Notes: generated by a model not told the origin, from the letters alone. A DNA stretch of 64,000 nucleotides from Streptococcus sp. HMSC074B11 (GCF_001808705.1 NZ_KV794260.1:57861-121860), one strand, 5' to 3'. Positions 9,179 to 18,495 are shown, counted from the stretch's first letter. Program-made: numbers and translations.

Positions 9179-10489
9179 ATGTCAAAGGATAAGAAACAAG
9201 AGCCAACTCAAGGCAAGGAATTGTCAGAGTGGCAAAAACGAAATCAAGAATATCTTCAAAAAAAAGCTGAAGAAGAGGCCCAACTAGCCAAAGAAAAGGT
9301 CCAAGCAGATACCAATAAAAAAGAAGTGGCAAAAGCTCCGGAAGAAGAAAACACTTTATCAGAGTGGCAGAAGCAGAACCGTGAATATCTGCGTAAAAAG
9401 GCTGAGGAAGAGACCAAGGAAGAACAAGAGTCAGACTTATCTGAGGACACTGAGGAGGAAGAGGATTCAGATTCTAATCCTGAAGAGCAGAAGGAAAGTG
9501 CAGAAGACCAGTCCTCGCTTGAAAATGAGGAGGAAACTACTGAACCAGAACTAGTGGAAGAAGAGGGCGAAAAATCTGACGAAAAATCTGAAGAAACAAA
9601 AGTAGAAGAAAAAAGATCTAAGTCTAAGAAAAAGATTGCTAAGCCTTCTATTCCAAGTGTTCATATCTGGCGTGCTGTTACGATTCTAATCCCAAGTTTG
9701 CTTGTTTTGTTCTTTTCGATCTATCTCTTGACGCCCTTCTCAACTCTGAAAAACATAGAAGTCACTGGGACAGTAGAGACCAATGCAGACCAAATCAAAG
9801 AGGCTTCAGGGATTCGTGATAGTGACTATACCTTTGGCCTGCTCCTCAATAAAGACAAACATGCTGAGATGATTAAGTCCAATCACTGGATTGAATCTGC
9901 TAGCATTCGCTATCAATTCCCGACCAATTTTACCATCCAGGTCAAGGAATACGGGATTGTAGCCTATTATGTTTCTGGAGAGGACCATTATCCGATTCTT
10001 TCTAGTGGGACGGTGGAAACCAGTCCAGTTAGTCTAGTCAGTCTTCCAGAAACCTATATGTCTGTACTCTTTAACGATGAGCAGCAAGTCAAAACCTTGA
10101 TTGAACAACTAGCTGAAGTCAGCCCAGAGATTAAGCAGGCGATCAAAACGATTGAATTGGCTCCAACTAGTGTAACCAGTGATCTGCTCAAGATTACCAT
10201 GTATGATACGGATGAGATTTTGGTTCCTTTATCAGAACTAGGTAAAAAATTGCCTTACTATAGTAAGATTAAACCCCAATTAACAGTACCGAGCGGTATT
10301 GATATGGAAGTTGGGATCTATAGTTATAGCTTGACGGATAAGGCTTTAGAAGAAGCAAGAATCAAAGCTAAAGAAGAGGAAAAGAAGAAGCAGGAAGAAG
10401 AAAAGAAAAAACAAGAAGAGCAGGGGAATCAAACTCAGAATCAAACACAAACTCAAAATCAAACACCCCAACAATCACAGAGTCGTTAA
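9179..10489 (+). CDS. divIB: Cell division protein DivIB/FtsQ
   Basis: 436 residues. A long acidic cytoplasmic N-terminus contains a duplicated block (LSEWQKRNQEYLQKKAEEE near residues 14-32, then LSEWQKQNREYLRKKAEEE near 60-78). One membrane helix lies at about 163-185, followed by a POTRA domain starting at LKNIEVTG and the DivIB beta domain. The tail is low-complexity, rich in K/E then N/Q/T. DivIB acts with DivIC and FtsL at the division septum. The murD-murG-divIB order is standard in streptococci. A GGAAAA site precedes ATG 9179. Confidence 0.95.
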   Translation: MSKDKKQEPTQGKELSEWQKRNQEYLQKKAEEEAQLAKEKVQADTNKKEVAKAPEEENTLSEWQKQNREYLRKKAEEETKEEQESDLSEDTEEEEDSDSNPEEQKESAEDQSSLENEEETTEPELVEEEGEKSDEKSEETKVEEKRSKSKKKIAKPSIPSVHIWRAVTILIPSLLVLFFSIYLLTPFSTLKNIEVTGTVETNADQIKEASGIRDSDYTFGLLLNKDKHAEMIKSNHWIESASIRYQFPTNFTIQVKEYGIVAYYVSGEDHYPILSSGTVETSPVSLVSLPETYMSVLFNDEQQVKTLIEQLAEVSPEIKQAIKTIELAPTSVTSDLLKITMYDTDEILVPLSELGKKLPYYSKIKPQLTVPSGIDMEVGIYSYSLTDKALEEARIKAKEEEKKKQEEEKKKQEEQGNQTQNQTQTQNQTPQQSQSR

Positions 10490-10556
10490 GTTTGAGATGA
10501 TTCTGTTGACTTGATGATGAGTCCTGTTTTCTACAAGTTCAATTCCTGTTTTTTAC

Positions 10557-10585
10557 TTGACAAGTACAGCTTTAAATAATAGAAT
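10557..10585 (+). promoter_or_regulatory. pyrF promoter
   Basis: Consensus -35 TTGACA (10557-10562), 17-base spacer, -10 TAGAAT (10580-10585), upstream of a regulated leader. Confidence 0.8.
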
Positions 10586-10600
10586 AGTAAAAAACCTTTA

Positions 10601-10692
10601 AAGCAGTCCAGAGAGGCAGCTAAGGTTAGACGGTGAAAGGGTGGATTCTACCCATTTTTCGTGGAACCTTGCTGTAGGCAGGTTCCTTTTTT
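10601..10692 (+). promoter_or_regulatory. PyrR-type RNA attenuator in the pyrF leader
   Basis: The leader contains AGTCCAGAGAGGC (10605-10617), the conserved PyrR-binding loop of pyr mRNAs, followed by an intrinsic terminator with arms GGAACCT (10663-10669) and AGGTTCC (10680-10686) and a T run. In known systems UMP-bound PyrR stabilises the binding hairpin and lets the terminator form, shutting off pyrimidine synthesis when uridine nucleotides are plentiful. Confidence 0.85.
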
Positions 10693-10729
10693 CATGCTCT
10701 CTAGCTAACAAAGGTAAAAGGAGAAAAGT

Positions 10730-11425
10730 ATGCGCGAATCTCGTCCAGTTATTGCTCTTGATTTTCCAAGTTTTGAGGCAGTCAAGAAATTTTTAGCTCT
10801 TTTTCCAGCTGAAGAGAGCCTCTATCTAAAGGTAGGTATGGAGCTCTATTATGCTACAGGTCCGGAGATTGTTTCTTATTTGAAAGGCTTAGGACATAGC
10901 GTCTTTCTAGATCTCAAACTCCATGATATACCTAATACAGTCAAGTCAGCCATGAAGGTTTTGTCTAATCTGGGCGTTGACATGACCAACGTTCACGCAG
11001 CAGGTGGTGTAGAGATGATGAAAGCTGCGCGTGAAGGTCTTGGAAAAGAAGCAAAATTGATTGCTGTCACTCAGTTGACTTCAACTTCTGAAGAACAAAT
11101 GAGAGACTTTCAAAATATCCAAACCAGTCTTCAAGAATCGGTTATTCACTATGCCAAGAAAACTGCTGAAGCCGGTTTAGATGGTGTGGTTTGTTCGGCT
11201 CAGGAAGTGAAACTCATCAAAGAAGCTACCAACCAAGACTTTATCTGTCTGACACCAGGTATTCGACCAGCAGGCGCTGCGGTTGGAGACCAAAAACGAG
11301 TTATGACACCTGCAGATGCTTATCAGATTGGTAGTGACTATATCGTAGTTGGACGCCCAATCACTCAAGCCACTGATCCAGTAGCAGCTTATCATGCTAT
11401 CAAGGATGAGTGGAACCAAGACTGA
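10730..11425 (+). CDS. pyrF: Orotidine 5'-phosphate decarboxylase
   Basis: 231 residues. It decarboxylates OMP to UMP, the last step of de novo UMP synthesis. The catalytic [12 protein letters not shown] segment (about residues 56-67, with the Asp-Lys-Asp network), the LTPGIRPAG phosphate-binding loop and the [10 protein letters not shown] motif are visible, all diagnostic of PyrF. It follows a PyrR-type attenuator and precedes pyrE by 39 bases with its own AAAAGGAGAA ribosome site, so the pair is co-transcribed. Confidence 0.98.
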   Translation: MRESRPVIALDFPSFEAVKKFLALFPAEESLYLKVGMELYYATGPEIVSYLKGLGHSVFLDLKLHDIPNTVKSAMKVLSNLGVDMTNVHAAGGVEMMKAAREGLGKEAKLIAVTQLTSTSEEQMRDFQNIQTSLQESVIHYAKKTAEAGLDGVVCSAQEVKLIKEATNQDFICLTPGIRPAGAAVGDQKRVMTPADAYQIGSDYIVVGRPITQATDPVAAYHAIKDEWNQD

Positions 11426-11464
11426 AATTAAAGAAATAGATTATAAAAACAAAAGGAGAATCCC

Positions 11465-12097
11465 ATGACACTTGCTAAAGACATTGCTAGCCATCTATTG
11501 AAAATTCAAGCCGTTTACCTCAAGCCAGAAGAACCTTTTACTTGGGCATCAGGCATTAAGTCACCGATTTATACGGACAACCGTGTGACGCTTGCTTACC
11601 CAGAAACGCGTAGCTTGATTGAAAATGGTTTTGTGGAAGCCATCAAGGCAGAATTCCCAGAAGTAGAAGTGATTGCAGGAACAGCGACTGCAGGCATTCC
11701 GCATGGTGCCATCATCGCTGACAAGATGAACTTGCCATTTGCCTATATCCGTAGCAAACCAAAAGATCACGGTGCTGGAAATCAAATCGAAGGCCGTGTA
11801 GCCCAAGGACAAAAGATGGTCGTTGTTGAAGATTTGATTTCAACGGGTGGTTCAGTTCTCGAAGCAGTGGCAGCTGCCAAACGTGAAGGAGCAGATGTTC
11901 TGGGTGTTGTAGCTATCTTTAGCTATCAATTGCCAAAAGCAGACAAGAACTTTGCAGATGCTGGTGTCAAACTAGTAACACTTTCAAACTACAGCGAGCT
12001 CATTCACCTGGCCCAAGAAGAAGGCTATATCACACCAGAAGGACTTGACCTCCTCAAACGATTTAAAGAAGACCAAGAAAATTGGCAAAATGCTTAA
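11465..12097 (+). CDS. pyrE: Orotate phosphoribosyltransferase
   Basis: 210 residues. It joins orotate to PRPP to give OMP, the substrate of PyrF. The PRPP-binding motif [12 protein letters not shown] (about residues 119-130) and the early [16 protein letters not shown] orotate-site region are clear. It is the second gene of pyrF-pyrE and ends at a strong terminator (12107-12137). Confidence 0.98.
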   Translation: MTLAKDIASHLLKIQAVYLKPEEPFTWASGIKSPIYTDNRVTLAYPETRSLIENGFVEAIKAEFPEVEVIAGTATAGIPHGAIIADKMNLPFAYIRSKPKDHGAGNQIEGRVAQGQKMVVVEDLISTGGSVLEAVAAAKREGADVLGVVAIFSYQLPKADKNFADAGVKLVTLSNYSELIHLAQEEGYITPEGLDLLKRFKEDQENWQNA

Positions 12098-12106
12098 GGT
12101 ATATAA

Positions 12107-12137
12107 AAATCAGGTAGTCACTAGGATTACCTGATTT
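12107..12137 (+). terminator. Terminator of pyrFE
   Basis: AAATCAGGTA (12107-12116) pairs perfectly with TACCTGATTT (12128-12137), followed by a C and five Ts. Confidence 0.85.
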
Positions 12138-12161
12138 CTTTTTGTTATGTTTATTAGATGT

Positions 12162-12268
12162 TATACTCAATGAAAATCAAAGAGCAAACTAGGAAGCTAG
12201 CCGCAGGCTGTACTTGAGTACGGCAAGGTGAAGCTGACGTGGTTTGAAGAGATTTTCGAAGAGTATTA
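12162..12268 (-). repeat. BOX element, boxA-boxC type without boxB
   Basis: In minus orientation it starts at about 12268 with the boxA end (complement of TTCGAAGAGTAT), holds the boxA core (the plus strand reads ACGGCAAGGTGAAGCTGACG), then runs into boxC (the plus strand reads TACTCAATGAAAATCAAAG). No boxB module is present. Its boxA end coincides with the stop codon of the amino-acid-binding protein gene. Confidence 0.85.
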
Positions 12269-13132
12269 GTCAACTTTTCCACCTTCAACAACCAGGTCAT
12301 CTGCTTTAGCAGCGTCACCGTAAGTTGGGTGGAGTGTTTTTTCATAGGCTTTGTGGAAGAAGTTTTCCTTACCTAATTTTTCGATTTCTTGGTTGATGTA
12401 GTCAAGAAGTTCTTGGTTACCTTTTTGAACTGCTGGTGCAATGGTATCTGGGTTACCTAGAGAGGTAATTCCTACTTCAAATCCCTTGTTTTCAAGCGCC
12501 CAAGCTAGGACTTCAGTATTGTCAGTAGAGAAGGCATCTCCACGTCCATCAAGAAGTGCTTGGTAGGCATCACTATATTGGTCGTATTTTTGAAGTTTTA
12601 CTTCTGGGTGATTCTTCTCAAAGTATGTTTCAGCAGTCGTTCCTTTTGTAACGATCAAGGTTTTGCCTTCAAGTTCTTTAACATCCTTGACGACTTTATC
12701 TTTTGGAGACACAACACCGAGAGAAACTTTCATGTATGGAAGAGCAAAGTCAACCTGTTTTTTACGTTCGTCTGTAACTGTAAAGTTGGCAAGGGTGATA
12801 TCCACCTTGTTTGAAATCAAGTATTCAGCACGGTTGGCAGCATCAACAGAAACGTATTTAACCTTGACACCAAGGTCTTGTGCTAGTTGATTCCCAAGCT
12901 CAATATCGTAACCTTTGTAAGAACCATCGTTGTCAACATAGCCAAAAGGTTTCTTGTCTCCAAATACCGCGATTCGAAGTTCACCGCTTTTTTTGATTTC
13001 ATCGATAGTGCGAGCTTTAGCAGTCGTTTTACCAGATGAAGCATCAGAGCTTCCACCTGAGCTACAAGCTGTGACAAAGATAAGTGCAAATGCTAGAGCA
13101 AAAACAGTTAGGATTGGTTTGAGTATTTTCAT
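12266..13132 (-). CDS. Polar amino acid ABC transporter, substrate-binding lipoprotein
   Basis: 288 residues. A signal peptide ending in the lipobox FVTAC (Cys about 23) anchors it as a lipoprotein. The rest is a type-2 periplasmic-binding fold of the glutamine/polar amino acid family (ELRIAVFGDKKPFGYV, GYDIELGNQLA, DITLANFTVTDERKK). It delivers amino acid to the permeases and ATPase encoded at 13151-15227 and is last in the operon. The stop codon lies exactly at the edge of a BOX repeat, so the last residues may be BOX-derived. Glutamine or glutamate is the likely substrate class, inferred from the family. Confidence 0.92.
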   Translation of the reverse strand: MKILKPILTVFALAFALIFVTACSSGGSSDASSGKTTAKARTIDEIKKSGELRIAVFGDKKPFGYVDNDGSYKGYDIELGNQLAQDLGVKVKYVSVDAANRAEYLISNKVDITLANFTVTDERKKQVDFALPYMKVSLGVVSPKDKVVKDVKELEGKTLIVTKGTTAETYFEKNHPEVKLQKYDQYSDAYQALLDGRGDAFSTDNTEVLAWALENKGFEVGITSLGNPDTIAPAVQKGNQELLDYINQEIEKLGKENFFHKAYEKTLHPTYGDAAKADDLVVEGGKVD

Positions 13133-13150
13133 AATAATCTCCTTTATTGA

Positions 13151-13909
13151 TTATAGATATGAGCCAAACTGGCTAAAGTCAAAGACGTTTAAAAATTCTT
13201 GTGCTCGTTTCGTTTTTGGATTTGTGAAGAATTCTTGAGCAGTTCCTTCTTCAGCAATCTTCCCTTGGTCAAGGAAGATAATGCGGTCCGCAATAGCTTG
13301 GGCAAACTGCATTTCGTGGGTTACCAGAATCATGGTGCGCCCTTCTTGGGCCAAGTCATTGATCAGTTCCAGAACTTCACGCACCATCTCTGGATCTAGT
13401 GAAGCTGTCACCTCGTCAAAGAGGATAATTTCTGGATGCATGAGAAGGGCACGGACGATCGCAACCCGTTGCTTTTGTCCACCAGATAACTGGCGAGCAA
13501 AGCTATGTTGTTTATCTAGCAAACCGACACGTTCCAGTAATTGCAGAGCTTCTTCAGTGACTTCTTTTTTGTCTCTCCCTTGAGCCTTGATAGGGCCTAG
13601 GATGAGGTTTTGAAGGACATCCAAGTGAGGAAAGAGTTCATAACTTTGAAAGACCATACCGATCTTTTGGCGAACTAGGTGAAAATCTTTTTTATTTTCA
13701 ACGATGGACTGGCCATCCAGCAGGATATCTCCTCCTTGAATACTTTCTAAACCATTGAGGCAGCGAAGTAGAGTGCTTTTACCACAACCAGATGGTCCTA
13801 GGATGACGACCACTTCTCCCTTTTTAATATCTAAGGAAAGTCCTTGGAGGATAGGATTGTCTCCGAAGGATTTTTTTAGTTCCTTGATTTCTAAAATAGT
13901 TTCAGACAT
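13151..13909 (-). CDS. Polar amino acid ABC transporter, ATP-binding protein (GlnQ-like)
   Basis: 252 residues with Walker A GPSGCGKST, Q-loop MVFQSYELFPH, signature LSGGQKQR, Walker B IILFDEVTASLD and switch His in VTHEM. This is the PAAT-family ATPase pattern that powers amino acid import. It begins one base before the stop of the upstream permease gene ends (13910), so translation is coupled. The canonical DEPTSALD box reads DEVTASLD here, a minor variation. Confidence 0.95.
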   Translation of the reverse strand: MSETILEIKELKKSFGDNPILQGLSLDIKKGEVVVILGPSGCGKSTLLRCLNGLESIQGGDILLDGQSIVENKKDFHLVRQKIGMVFQSYELFPHLDVLQNLILGPIKAQGRDKKEVTEEALQLLERVGLLDKQHSFARQLSGGQKQRVAIVRALLMHPEIILFDEVTASLDPEMVREVLELINDLAQEGRTMILVTHEMQFAQAIADRIIFLDQGKIAEEGTAQEFFTNPKTKRAQEFLNVFDFSQFGSYL

Positions 13910-14587
13910 TTAATTCCTCCAATGTTTTTCTAGATGAGTAGATAGTTTGGAAATAGGGAAGCAAACTGCGAAATACAAGACTAGGATGGTTCCATATATC
14001 CAAAAGGAAGCGGTTGGGATGGTTAAGCGATTGCTATCGATGATTTGTTGTCCAACCTTGGTAACCTCAACAACTCCAATCAAAACAACCAAGGAAGTCG
14101 TTTTAATCATCCGAGTGACAAGGTTGATGGCTTGCGGTAGCAATCTTCTTAAGACCTGAGGGATAATGATATGGTAGTAGAGTTGCACTTTAGTTAAACC
14201 AAGCGCTTGTCCGCTCTCAAACTGATGTTTTGGGAGAGAAGTAATAGCTCCACGGACCAAGTCTCCCATCTCAGCTGTTCCCCAGAGAGTGAAAACGATA
14301 ATAGCAGAAGTCTCACCAGAGATATTGATATTAAAGTTTCGAGCCAAGCCAAAGTAAACGATGAAAAGGAGTACTAGCTGCGGCATAATCCGGATAAATT
14401 CTAGATATAAGCGTGTCAAAAAGCGAATCACTCTAGAATGAGAGGTCATGATAATTCCCATCACTGTTCCGAAAATCATGGATAAGAGGACAGACAGGAT
14501 AGAAATTCCAATCGTGACTCCCAATCCCTGTAAGATTCTCAGGAGATTATTTCCCTGAAAGAGTACTTGCATTCCCGAATCCTGCAT
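13910..14587 (-). CDS. Polar amino acid ABC transporter permease
   Basis: 225 residues with about five membrane helices and the HisM/GlnP-type EAA loop (ESGQALGLTKVQLYYHIIIPQ). I chose the start at 14587 because an AAAGGAGG site lies 6-7 bases before it, even though this makes a 41-base overlap with the permease gene upstream. With the 226-residue partner it forms a heterodimeric channel for the binding protein at 12266-13132. Confidence 0.93.
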   Translation of the reverse strand: MQDSGMQVLFQGNNLLRILQGLGVTIGISILSVLLSMIFGTVMGIIMTSHSRVIRFLTRLYLEFIRIMPQLVLLFIVYFGLARNFNINISGETSAIIVFTLWGTAEMGDLVRGAITSLPKHQFESGQALGLTKVQLYYHIIIPQVLRRLLPQAINLVTRMIKTTSLVVLIGVVEVTKVGQQIIDSNRLTIPTASFWIYGTILVLYFAVCFPISKLSTHLEKHWRN

Positions 14588-15227
14588 GACGGAGCCTCCT
14601 TTCTATCCAGCTAAAGACTAGTGAAATAGGTAGAAGCATGATGAGGTAAGCAACCACCAACATGGCTAGTGCGATATCTGTTTCATAGTAGAGTCCGATC
14701 AAATCCTTAGCAACGTACATAAGGTCAGCAAGGGCAACTGCTGAGAAGACAGAAGTTTCCTTGATGAGGAAAATAACATTGGCACTAAAGGATGGTAGAG
14801 CCACCGCTGTCGCTTGTGGAAGAACCACGTAGCGAAAAACCTGAAATGGAGTAAGCCCAATGGCTAAACCGATTTCATGCTGGGTTTGACTGACTGCTTC
14901 TAGCCCGCTTCGGAAGGATTCTGCCATGTAGGAACCACCTAAAAAGATGAGCCCGACTGTTGCACAGACTTCTGAAGAAAGAACAATCCCTATTCGAGGT
15001 AGACCGAAGTAGAGAAAGAAAAGTTGTATCAAAAGGGGTGTATTTCGTGAAAGTTCGATATAGGCTGTTGCCAACTGGGAGAAAATAGGAAGGCGGTAAT
15101 GCCGGATGACGCTGACGATGAGCCCCAGCAAAAAAGAACCTAGAATTCCCCAAACTGCAATATGCAAGGTCAGAAAGAATGCCTTTTGATAGAGTGGTAG
15201 ATATTGTTCAACAATGGACCAATCCAA
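14547..15227 (-). CDS. Polar amino acid ABC transporter permease (first gene of the operon)
   Basis: 226 residues with the same family signatures: an N-terminal helix, FLGGSYMAESFRSGLEAV, and the EAA motif HEIGLAIGLTPFQVFRYVVLPQ. It is the first gene of a four-gene minus-strand operon (permease, permease, ATPase, binding protein). A GGAGGT ribosome site precedes the start. An extended -10 (TGCTACAAT, 15271-15263 on the minus strand) lies about 35 bases upstream, divergent from the copper operon. Confidence 0.93.
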   Translation of the reverse strand: MDWSIVEQYLPLYQKAFFLTLHIAVWGILGSFLLGLIVSVIRHYRLPIFSQLATAYIELSRNTPLLIQLFFLYFGLPRIGIVLSSEVCATVGLIFLGGSYMAESFRSGLEAVSQTQHEIGLAIGLTPFQVFRYVVLPQATAVALPSFSANVIFLIKETSVFSAVALADLMYVAKDLIGLYYETDIALAMLVVAYLIMLLPISLVFSWIERRLRHAGFGNASTLSGK

Positions 15228-15262
15228 AAGTAGAACCTCCCATCTAGGAAAATGATACAGTT

Positions 15263-15271
15263 ATTGTAGCA
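15263..15271 (-). promoter_or_regulatory. Extended -10 promoter of the amino acid ABC operon
   Basis: On the minus strand the sequence reads TGCTACAAT, an extended -10, with no convincing -35. A GGAGGT ribosome site and the start codon at 15227 follow. Confidence 0.5.
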
Positions 15272-15295
15272 TTAAAAGAAAGCTTTGGATAATAT

Positions 15296-15324
15296 GTATT
15301 TTTTATTGTGGTGATAAAAAATAC
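15296..15324. promoter_or_regulatory. Perfect inverted repeat between two divergent operons
   Basis: GTATTTTTTAT (15296-15306) and ATAAAAAATAC (15314-15324) form perfect 11-base arms around a 7-base centre. It sits 25-60 bases upstream of the amino acid operon -10 and about 40 bases before the cop -35. This is the expected place for an operator of the amino acid transporter. Confidence 0.5.
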
Positions 15325-15362
15325 TTATAGCAGCGATAAATTTTAAAAATGTGATTTTTCGG

Positions 15363-15414
15363 TTGACAAATGTAGATTTTTGAAGTATACTAATAACTGT
15401 AATCGACAAATGTA
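15363..15414 (+). promoter_or_regulatory. cop promoter with two CopY operators
   Basis: Promoter TTGACA (15363-15368), 17-base spacer, TATACT (15386-15391). Two exact copies of the CopY operator GACAAATGTA (consensus KACANNTGTA) lie at 15365-15374, overlapping the -35, and 15405-15414, downstream of the -10. They are 40 bases apart. Copper is expected to release CopY and induce the operon. Confidence 0.92.
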
Positions 15415-15433
15415 GATTTAGGAGGAGATAACC

Positions 15434-15829
15434 ATGCAGATTTCGGATGCAGAATGGCAGGTCATGAAGATTATCTGGATGCAGGGAGAACAGACTAGTA
15501 CTGATCTCATAAAAGTATTAGAGAAAAGGTTTAGCTGGTCTAAGTCCACGATCCAGACACTCTTGGCTCGTTTGGTAGAGAAAGAATGTTTGACTCGGGA
15601 AAAACAGGGCAAGTCCTTTGTCTATTCGGCCATTTTAACGCTAGATGATAGTAGGGGCTTAATGGTTCAGGATATCAAAGACAAGCTTTGTTCTAGAAGA
15701 ATAAAGCTCTTGCTAGCTGATTTGATTGAAGAATGTGACTTTACGCATGCAGATCTTAATCAGCTGCAGCAGGTCCTGGAAGAAAAGAAAGCAGAGGCTG
15801 TCGAAACAGTCCCTTGCAATTGTATGTAA
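15434..15829 (+). CDS. copY: Copper-responsive transcriptional repressor CopY
   Basis: 131 residues. The N-terminal winged helix of the BlaI/CopY family (ISDAEWQVMKIIW, then SWSKSTIQTLLARLVEK) binds the operators just upstream. The C-terminus ends in a single Cys-x-Cys pair, CNCM followed by the stop. Enterococcus hirae CopY has two such pairs, so only half of that metal site is visible. It is the first gene of copY-cupA-copA with an AGGAGGAG ribosome site. Confidence 0.96.
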   Translation: MQISDAEWQVMKIIWMQGEQTSTDLIKVLEKRFSWSKSTIQTLLARLVEKECLTREKQGKSFVYSAILTLDDSRGLMVQDIKDKLCSRRIKLLLADLIEECDFTHADLNQLQQVLEEKKAEAVETVPCNCM

Positions 15830-15847
15830 TGGAAAGAAGGAATTTCA

Positions 15848-16219
15848 ATGTTTGGATTGTTAATTAGTATTGTTTGTTTACTTGGGGTTGCTTTTATTGC
15901 TTGGTGGTTCTTTGCAGAGCATGAAAAGGTAAGCGGCCACGCTCGTCAGAAATCAGGTTATCAAGAAATTGAAGTCGAAGTCATGGGGGGGTATTCGCCT
16001 GAAACCATTGTCCTGAAAAAGAATGTTCCTGCCCGGATTATCTTTAATCGCAAGGATCCATCTTCATGTCTGGCTCAAGTGATCTTTCCAGATTTTGGCG
16101 TTCATGAAGATTTGCCTTTAGGTGAAAAACATGTCATTGAAATTACGCCAGAAAAAGCGGGCGAATATGGGTTTTCATGTGGAATGAACATGATGCATGG
16201 TCAAATGATTGTGGAATAA
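15848..16219 (+). CDS. cupA: Membrane-anchored cupredoxin copper chaperone CupA
   Basis: 123 residues. One N-terminal membrane helix (about residues 3-23) is followed by a cupredoxin domain with copper ligands in [10 protein letters not shown] near the C-terminus. In S. pneumoniae CupA binds Cu(I) at the membrane and hands it to CopA. Its soluble part is closely similar to the N-terminal domain of the CopA encoded next, including the FSCGM motif. It lies 18 bases after copY and 10 before copA. Confidence 0.95.
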   Translation: MFGLLISIVCLLGVAFIAWWFFAEHEKVSGHARQKSGYQEIEVEVMGGYSPETIVLKKNVPARIIFNRKDPSSCLAQVIFPDFGVHEDLPLGEKHVIEITPEKAGEYGFSCGMNMMHGQMIVE

Positions 16220-16229
16220 AGGAGTAGGT

Positions 16230-18452
16230 ATGGTAGAAAAACAAAAAGCAGTTGTGGAAAACGGAGTGCAAAAGATCCGTATTACAGCAGAAAAGGGCTA
16301 TAGTCCCAAAGAATTTCAACTTCAAAAAGGGATCCCTGCTGAAATCACCTTCCATCGGGTCAATCCTTCCGGCTGTTACAAGGAAATTTTGTTTGAAGAT
16401 CAGGGGATTTTAGAGCCTTTGGAAGTCGGTGTGGATAAGGTGATATCCTTTACCCCGACAGAAACAGGGGACTTTGAGTTTTCATGTGGAATGAAGATGC
16501 AAAAGGGTTCCTACATGGTTGTGGAAAAACGACGTCGTGTCTTAAGTTTACGGGATCGCTTTTGGATTACTAGTATCTTTGCCCTTCCTTTATTGATCTT
16601 GATGATCGGGATGTGGGCAGGACTTGTATCCCATCCAGTCAATCGCTGGGGAAACTTTCTAGCGACAACGCCGATCATGTTGGTGGCAGGAGTTCCTTTT
16701 ATCAAGAGTGCCTGGGCCTCATTTAAGAAGCACCATTCCAATATGGATACCTTGGTAGCTCTTGGAACCCTGGTAGCCTATGTCTATAGTGTATTTGCCC
16801 TTTTTACTGGTCAGCCAGTATACTTTGAGGCTGCGGGTTTTATCATCTTCTTTATCCTCTTAGGGCAAATCTTTGAAGAACGGATGCGTAACAATGCCTC
16901 CGAGGCTGTGGAAAAGTTGTTGGATTTGCAGGCAAAAACAGCTCAAGTTCTCCGTGATGGGAACTATGTCGAGGTGGCGGCAGAAGATATCCAAATTGAT
17001 GACTTGATTCGGGTCCGTCCTGGGGAAAAGATTGCGGTTGATGGGACGATTGTAGAAGGAAGTACGACCATTGATGAGTCGATGGTGACAGGTGAAAGCT
17101 TGCCTGTGGAAAAATCAGTTGGTGATGCAGTTATCGGCTCCACTATCAACAGCAATGGGACCATTCTCTTTAAGGCTGAAAAAGTCGGTAGTGAGACTCT
17201 CTTATCTCAAATTGTGGACTTTGTCAAAATGGCCCAATCCAGTCGTGCTCCTATTCAAGATTTGACGGATAAGATTTCAGGTATCTTTGTTCCAGTGGTG
17301 ACGATTTTGGCCATTGCGACTTTCTGGGTTTGGTCCGTGCTTTTGGGCGCGTCGCTTCAAGAGGCCATGCTCTATGCAGTCTCTGTCCTCATTATTGCCT
17401 GTCCTTGTGCCCTTGGCTTAGCAACCCCAACAGCCCTCATGGTCGGAACCGGCCGTAGTGCCAAGATGGGGGTTCTGATTAAAAATGGAACAGTTCTTCA
17501 AGAAGTGCAAAAGATTCAAACTGTTGTGTTTGATAAGACAGGGACTATTACCATTGGCCAACCACTTGTAACCGATGTTGTAGGAGATGAAGCGCGTGTC
17601 TTGACACTGGCTGCTAGTCTTGAAACTTTTTCAGAACATCCACTAGCCCAAGCGGTGTTATCCCAAGCAGAAGAAAAAGGTTTGGTGTTATCCCTTGTGG
17701 AAAACTTCCAAGCGATTGAAGGAAAAGGGGTCCAAGGTCAGATTGACCAGCAGTTGGTGACCTTGGGAAATGGCAAACTTCATGACGGGACAGCGATGGA
17801 TCCGGAGCTTGAAAAACGGATGGTAGAGTTGCAAGAGCAGGCCAAAACAGTAATCAGTTTGTCTGTGGATGGGCAAGTGATTGGCTTGATTGCCATTCAA
17901 GATGCTCCGAAGGCCAGCTCAAAAGAAGCGATCAAAAAGCTCAAAGAACGGGGCTTGAAAACGGTCATGTTAACGGGGGATAATGAACGGGTGGCCCAAG
18001 CTATTGCTAAGCAAGTGGGAATTGATACCGTCATTGCTGATGTCCTTCCTCAAGAAAAAGCTAGCGCCATCCAAAAACTGCAAGAAGATAGCAAGGTTGC
18101 GTTTGTTGGAGATGGGATCAATGATGCTCCAGCTCTCTCGATCGCGGATGTGGGGATCGCTATGGGATCTGGAACGGATATTGCGATCGAGTCCGGTGGC
18201 ATCGTGCTCACGCAAAATGATTTGCTTGGCGTTGTGCGCGCCTTTGACATGAGTCAAAAGACCTTCCGCAGGATCTTACTCAATCTCTTCTGGGCCTCTA
18301 TCTACAATATCCTTGGGCTTCCAATTGCTGCCGGAGTCTTTGTAGGACTGGGATTGACCCTCAATCCAGAACTAGCAGGTCTTGCCATGGCCTTGAGTTC
18401 TGTATCAGTTTTATGTAGCTCACTCTTACTAAATATTTCAAAAGTCGATTAA
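16230..18452 (+). CDS. copA: Copper-exporting P1B-type ATPase CopA with N-terminal cupredoxin domain
   Basis: I place the start at ATG 16230 (740 residues), which follows AAAGGAGTAGGT. An in-frame ATG 21 bases upstream overlaps cupA. Instead of the usual heavy-metal-associated domain it begins with a cupredoxin-like domain ([14 protein letters not shown], about residues 85-98). Then come the P-type ATPase core, TGES, the copper-translocating CPC motif (residues 391-393), DKTGT (about 435-439), TGDN and GDGINDAP. It pumps Cu(I) out across the membrane. It is the last gene of the cop operon. Confidence 0.97.
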   Translation: MVEKQKAVVENGVQKIRITAEKGYSPKEFQLQKGIPAEITFHRVNPSGCYKEILFEDQGILEPLEVGVDKVISFTPTETGDFEFSCGMKMQKGSYMVVEKRRRVLSLRDRFWITSIFALPLLILMIGMWAGLVSHPVNRWGNFLATTPIMLVAGVPFIKSAWASFKKHHSNMDTLVALGTLVAYVYSVFALFTGQPVYFEAAGFIIFFILLGQIFEERMRNNASEAVEKLLDLQAKTAQVLRDGNYVEVAAEDIQIDDLIRVRPGEKIAVDGTIVEGSTTIDESMVTGESLPVEKSVGDAVIGSTINSNGTILFKAEKVGSETLLSQIVDFVKMAQSSRAPIQDLTDKISGIFVPVVTILAIATFWVWSVLLGASLQEAMLYAVSVLIIACPCALGLATPTALMVGTGRSAKMGVLIKNGTVLQEVQKIQTVVFDKTGTITIGQPLVTDVVGDEARVLTLAASLETFSEHPLAQAVLSQAEEKGLVLSLVENFQAIEGKGVQGQIDQQLVTLGNGKLHDGTAMDPELEKRMVELQEQAKTVISLSVDGQVIGLIAIQDAPKASSKEAIKKLKERGLKTVMLTGDNERVAQAIAKQVGIDTVIADVLPQEKASAIQKLQEDSKVAFVGDGINDAPALSIADVGIAMGSGTDIAIESGGIVLTQNDLLGVVRAFDMSQKTFRRILLNLFWASIYNILGLPIAAGVFVGLGLTLNPELAGLAMALSSVSVLCSSLLLNISKVD

Positions 18453-18476
18453 AAAGGCGGTCTTAACCGCTTTTTT
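18451..18476 (+). terminator. Terminator of the cop operon
   Basis: A GCGGT/ACCGC hairpin flanked by A and T runs, immediately after the copA stop. Confidence 0.7.
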
Positions 18477-18495
18477 GCTATTCTAAAACAGATTT

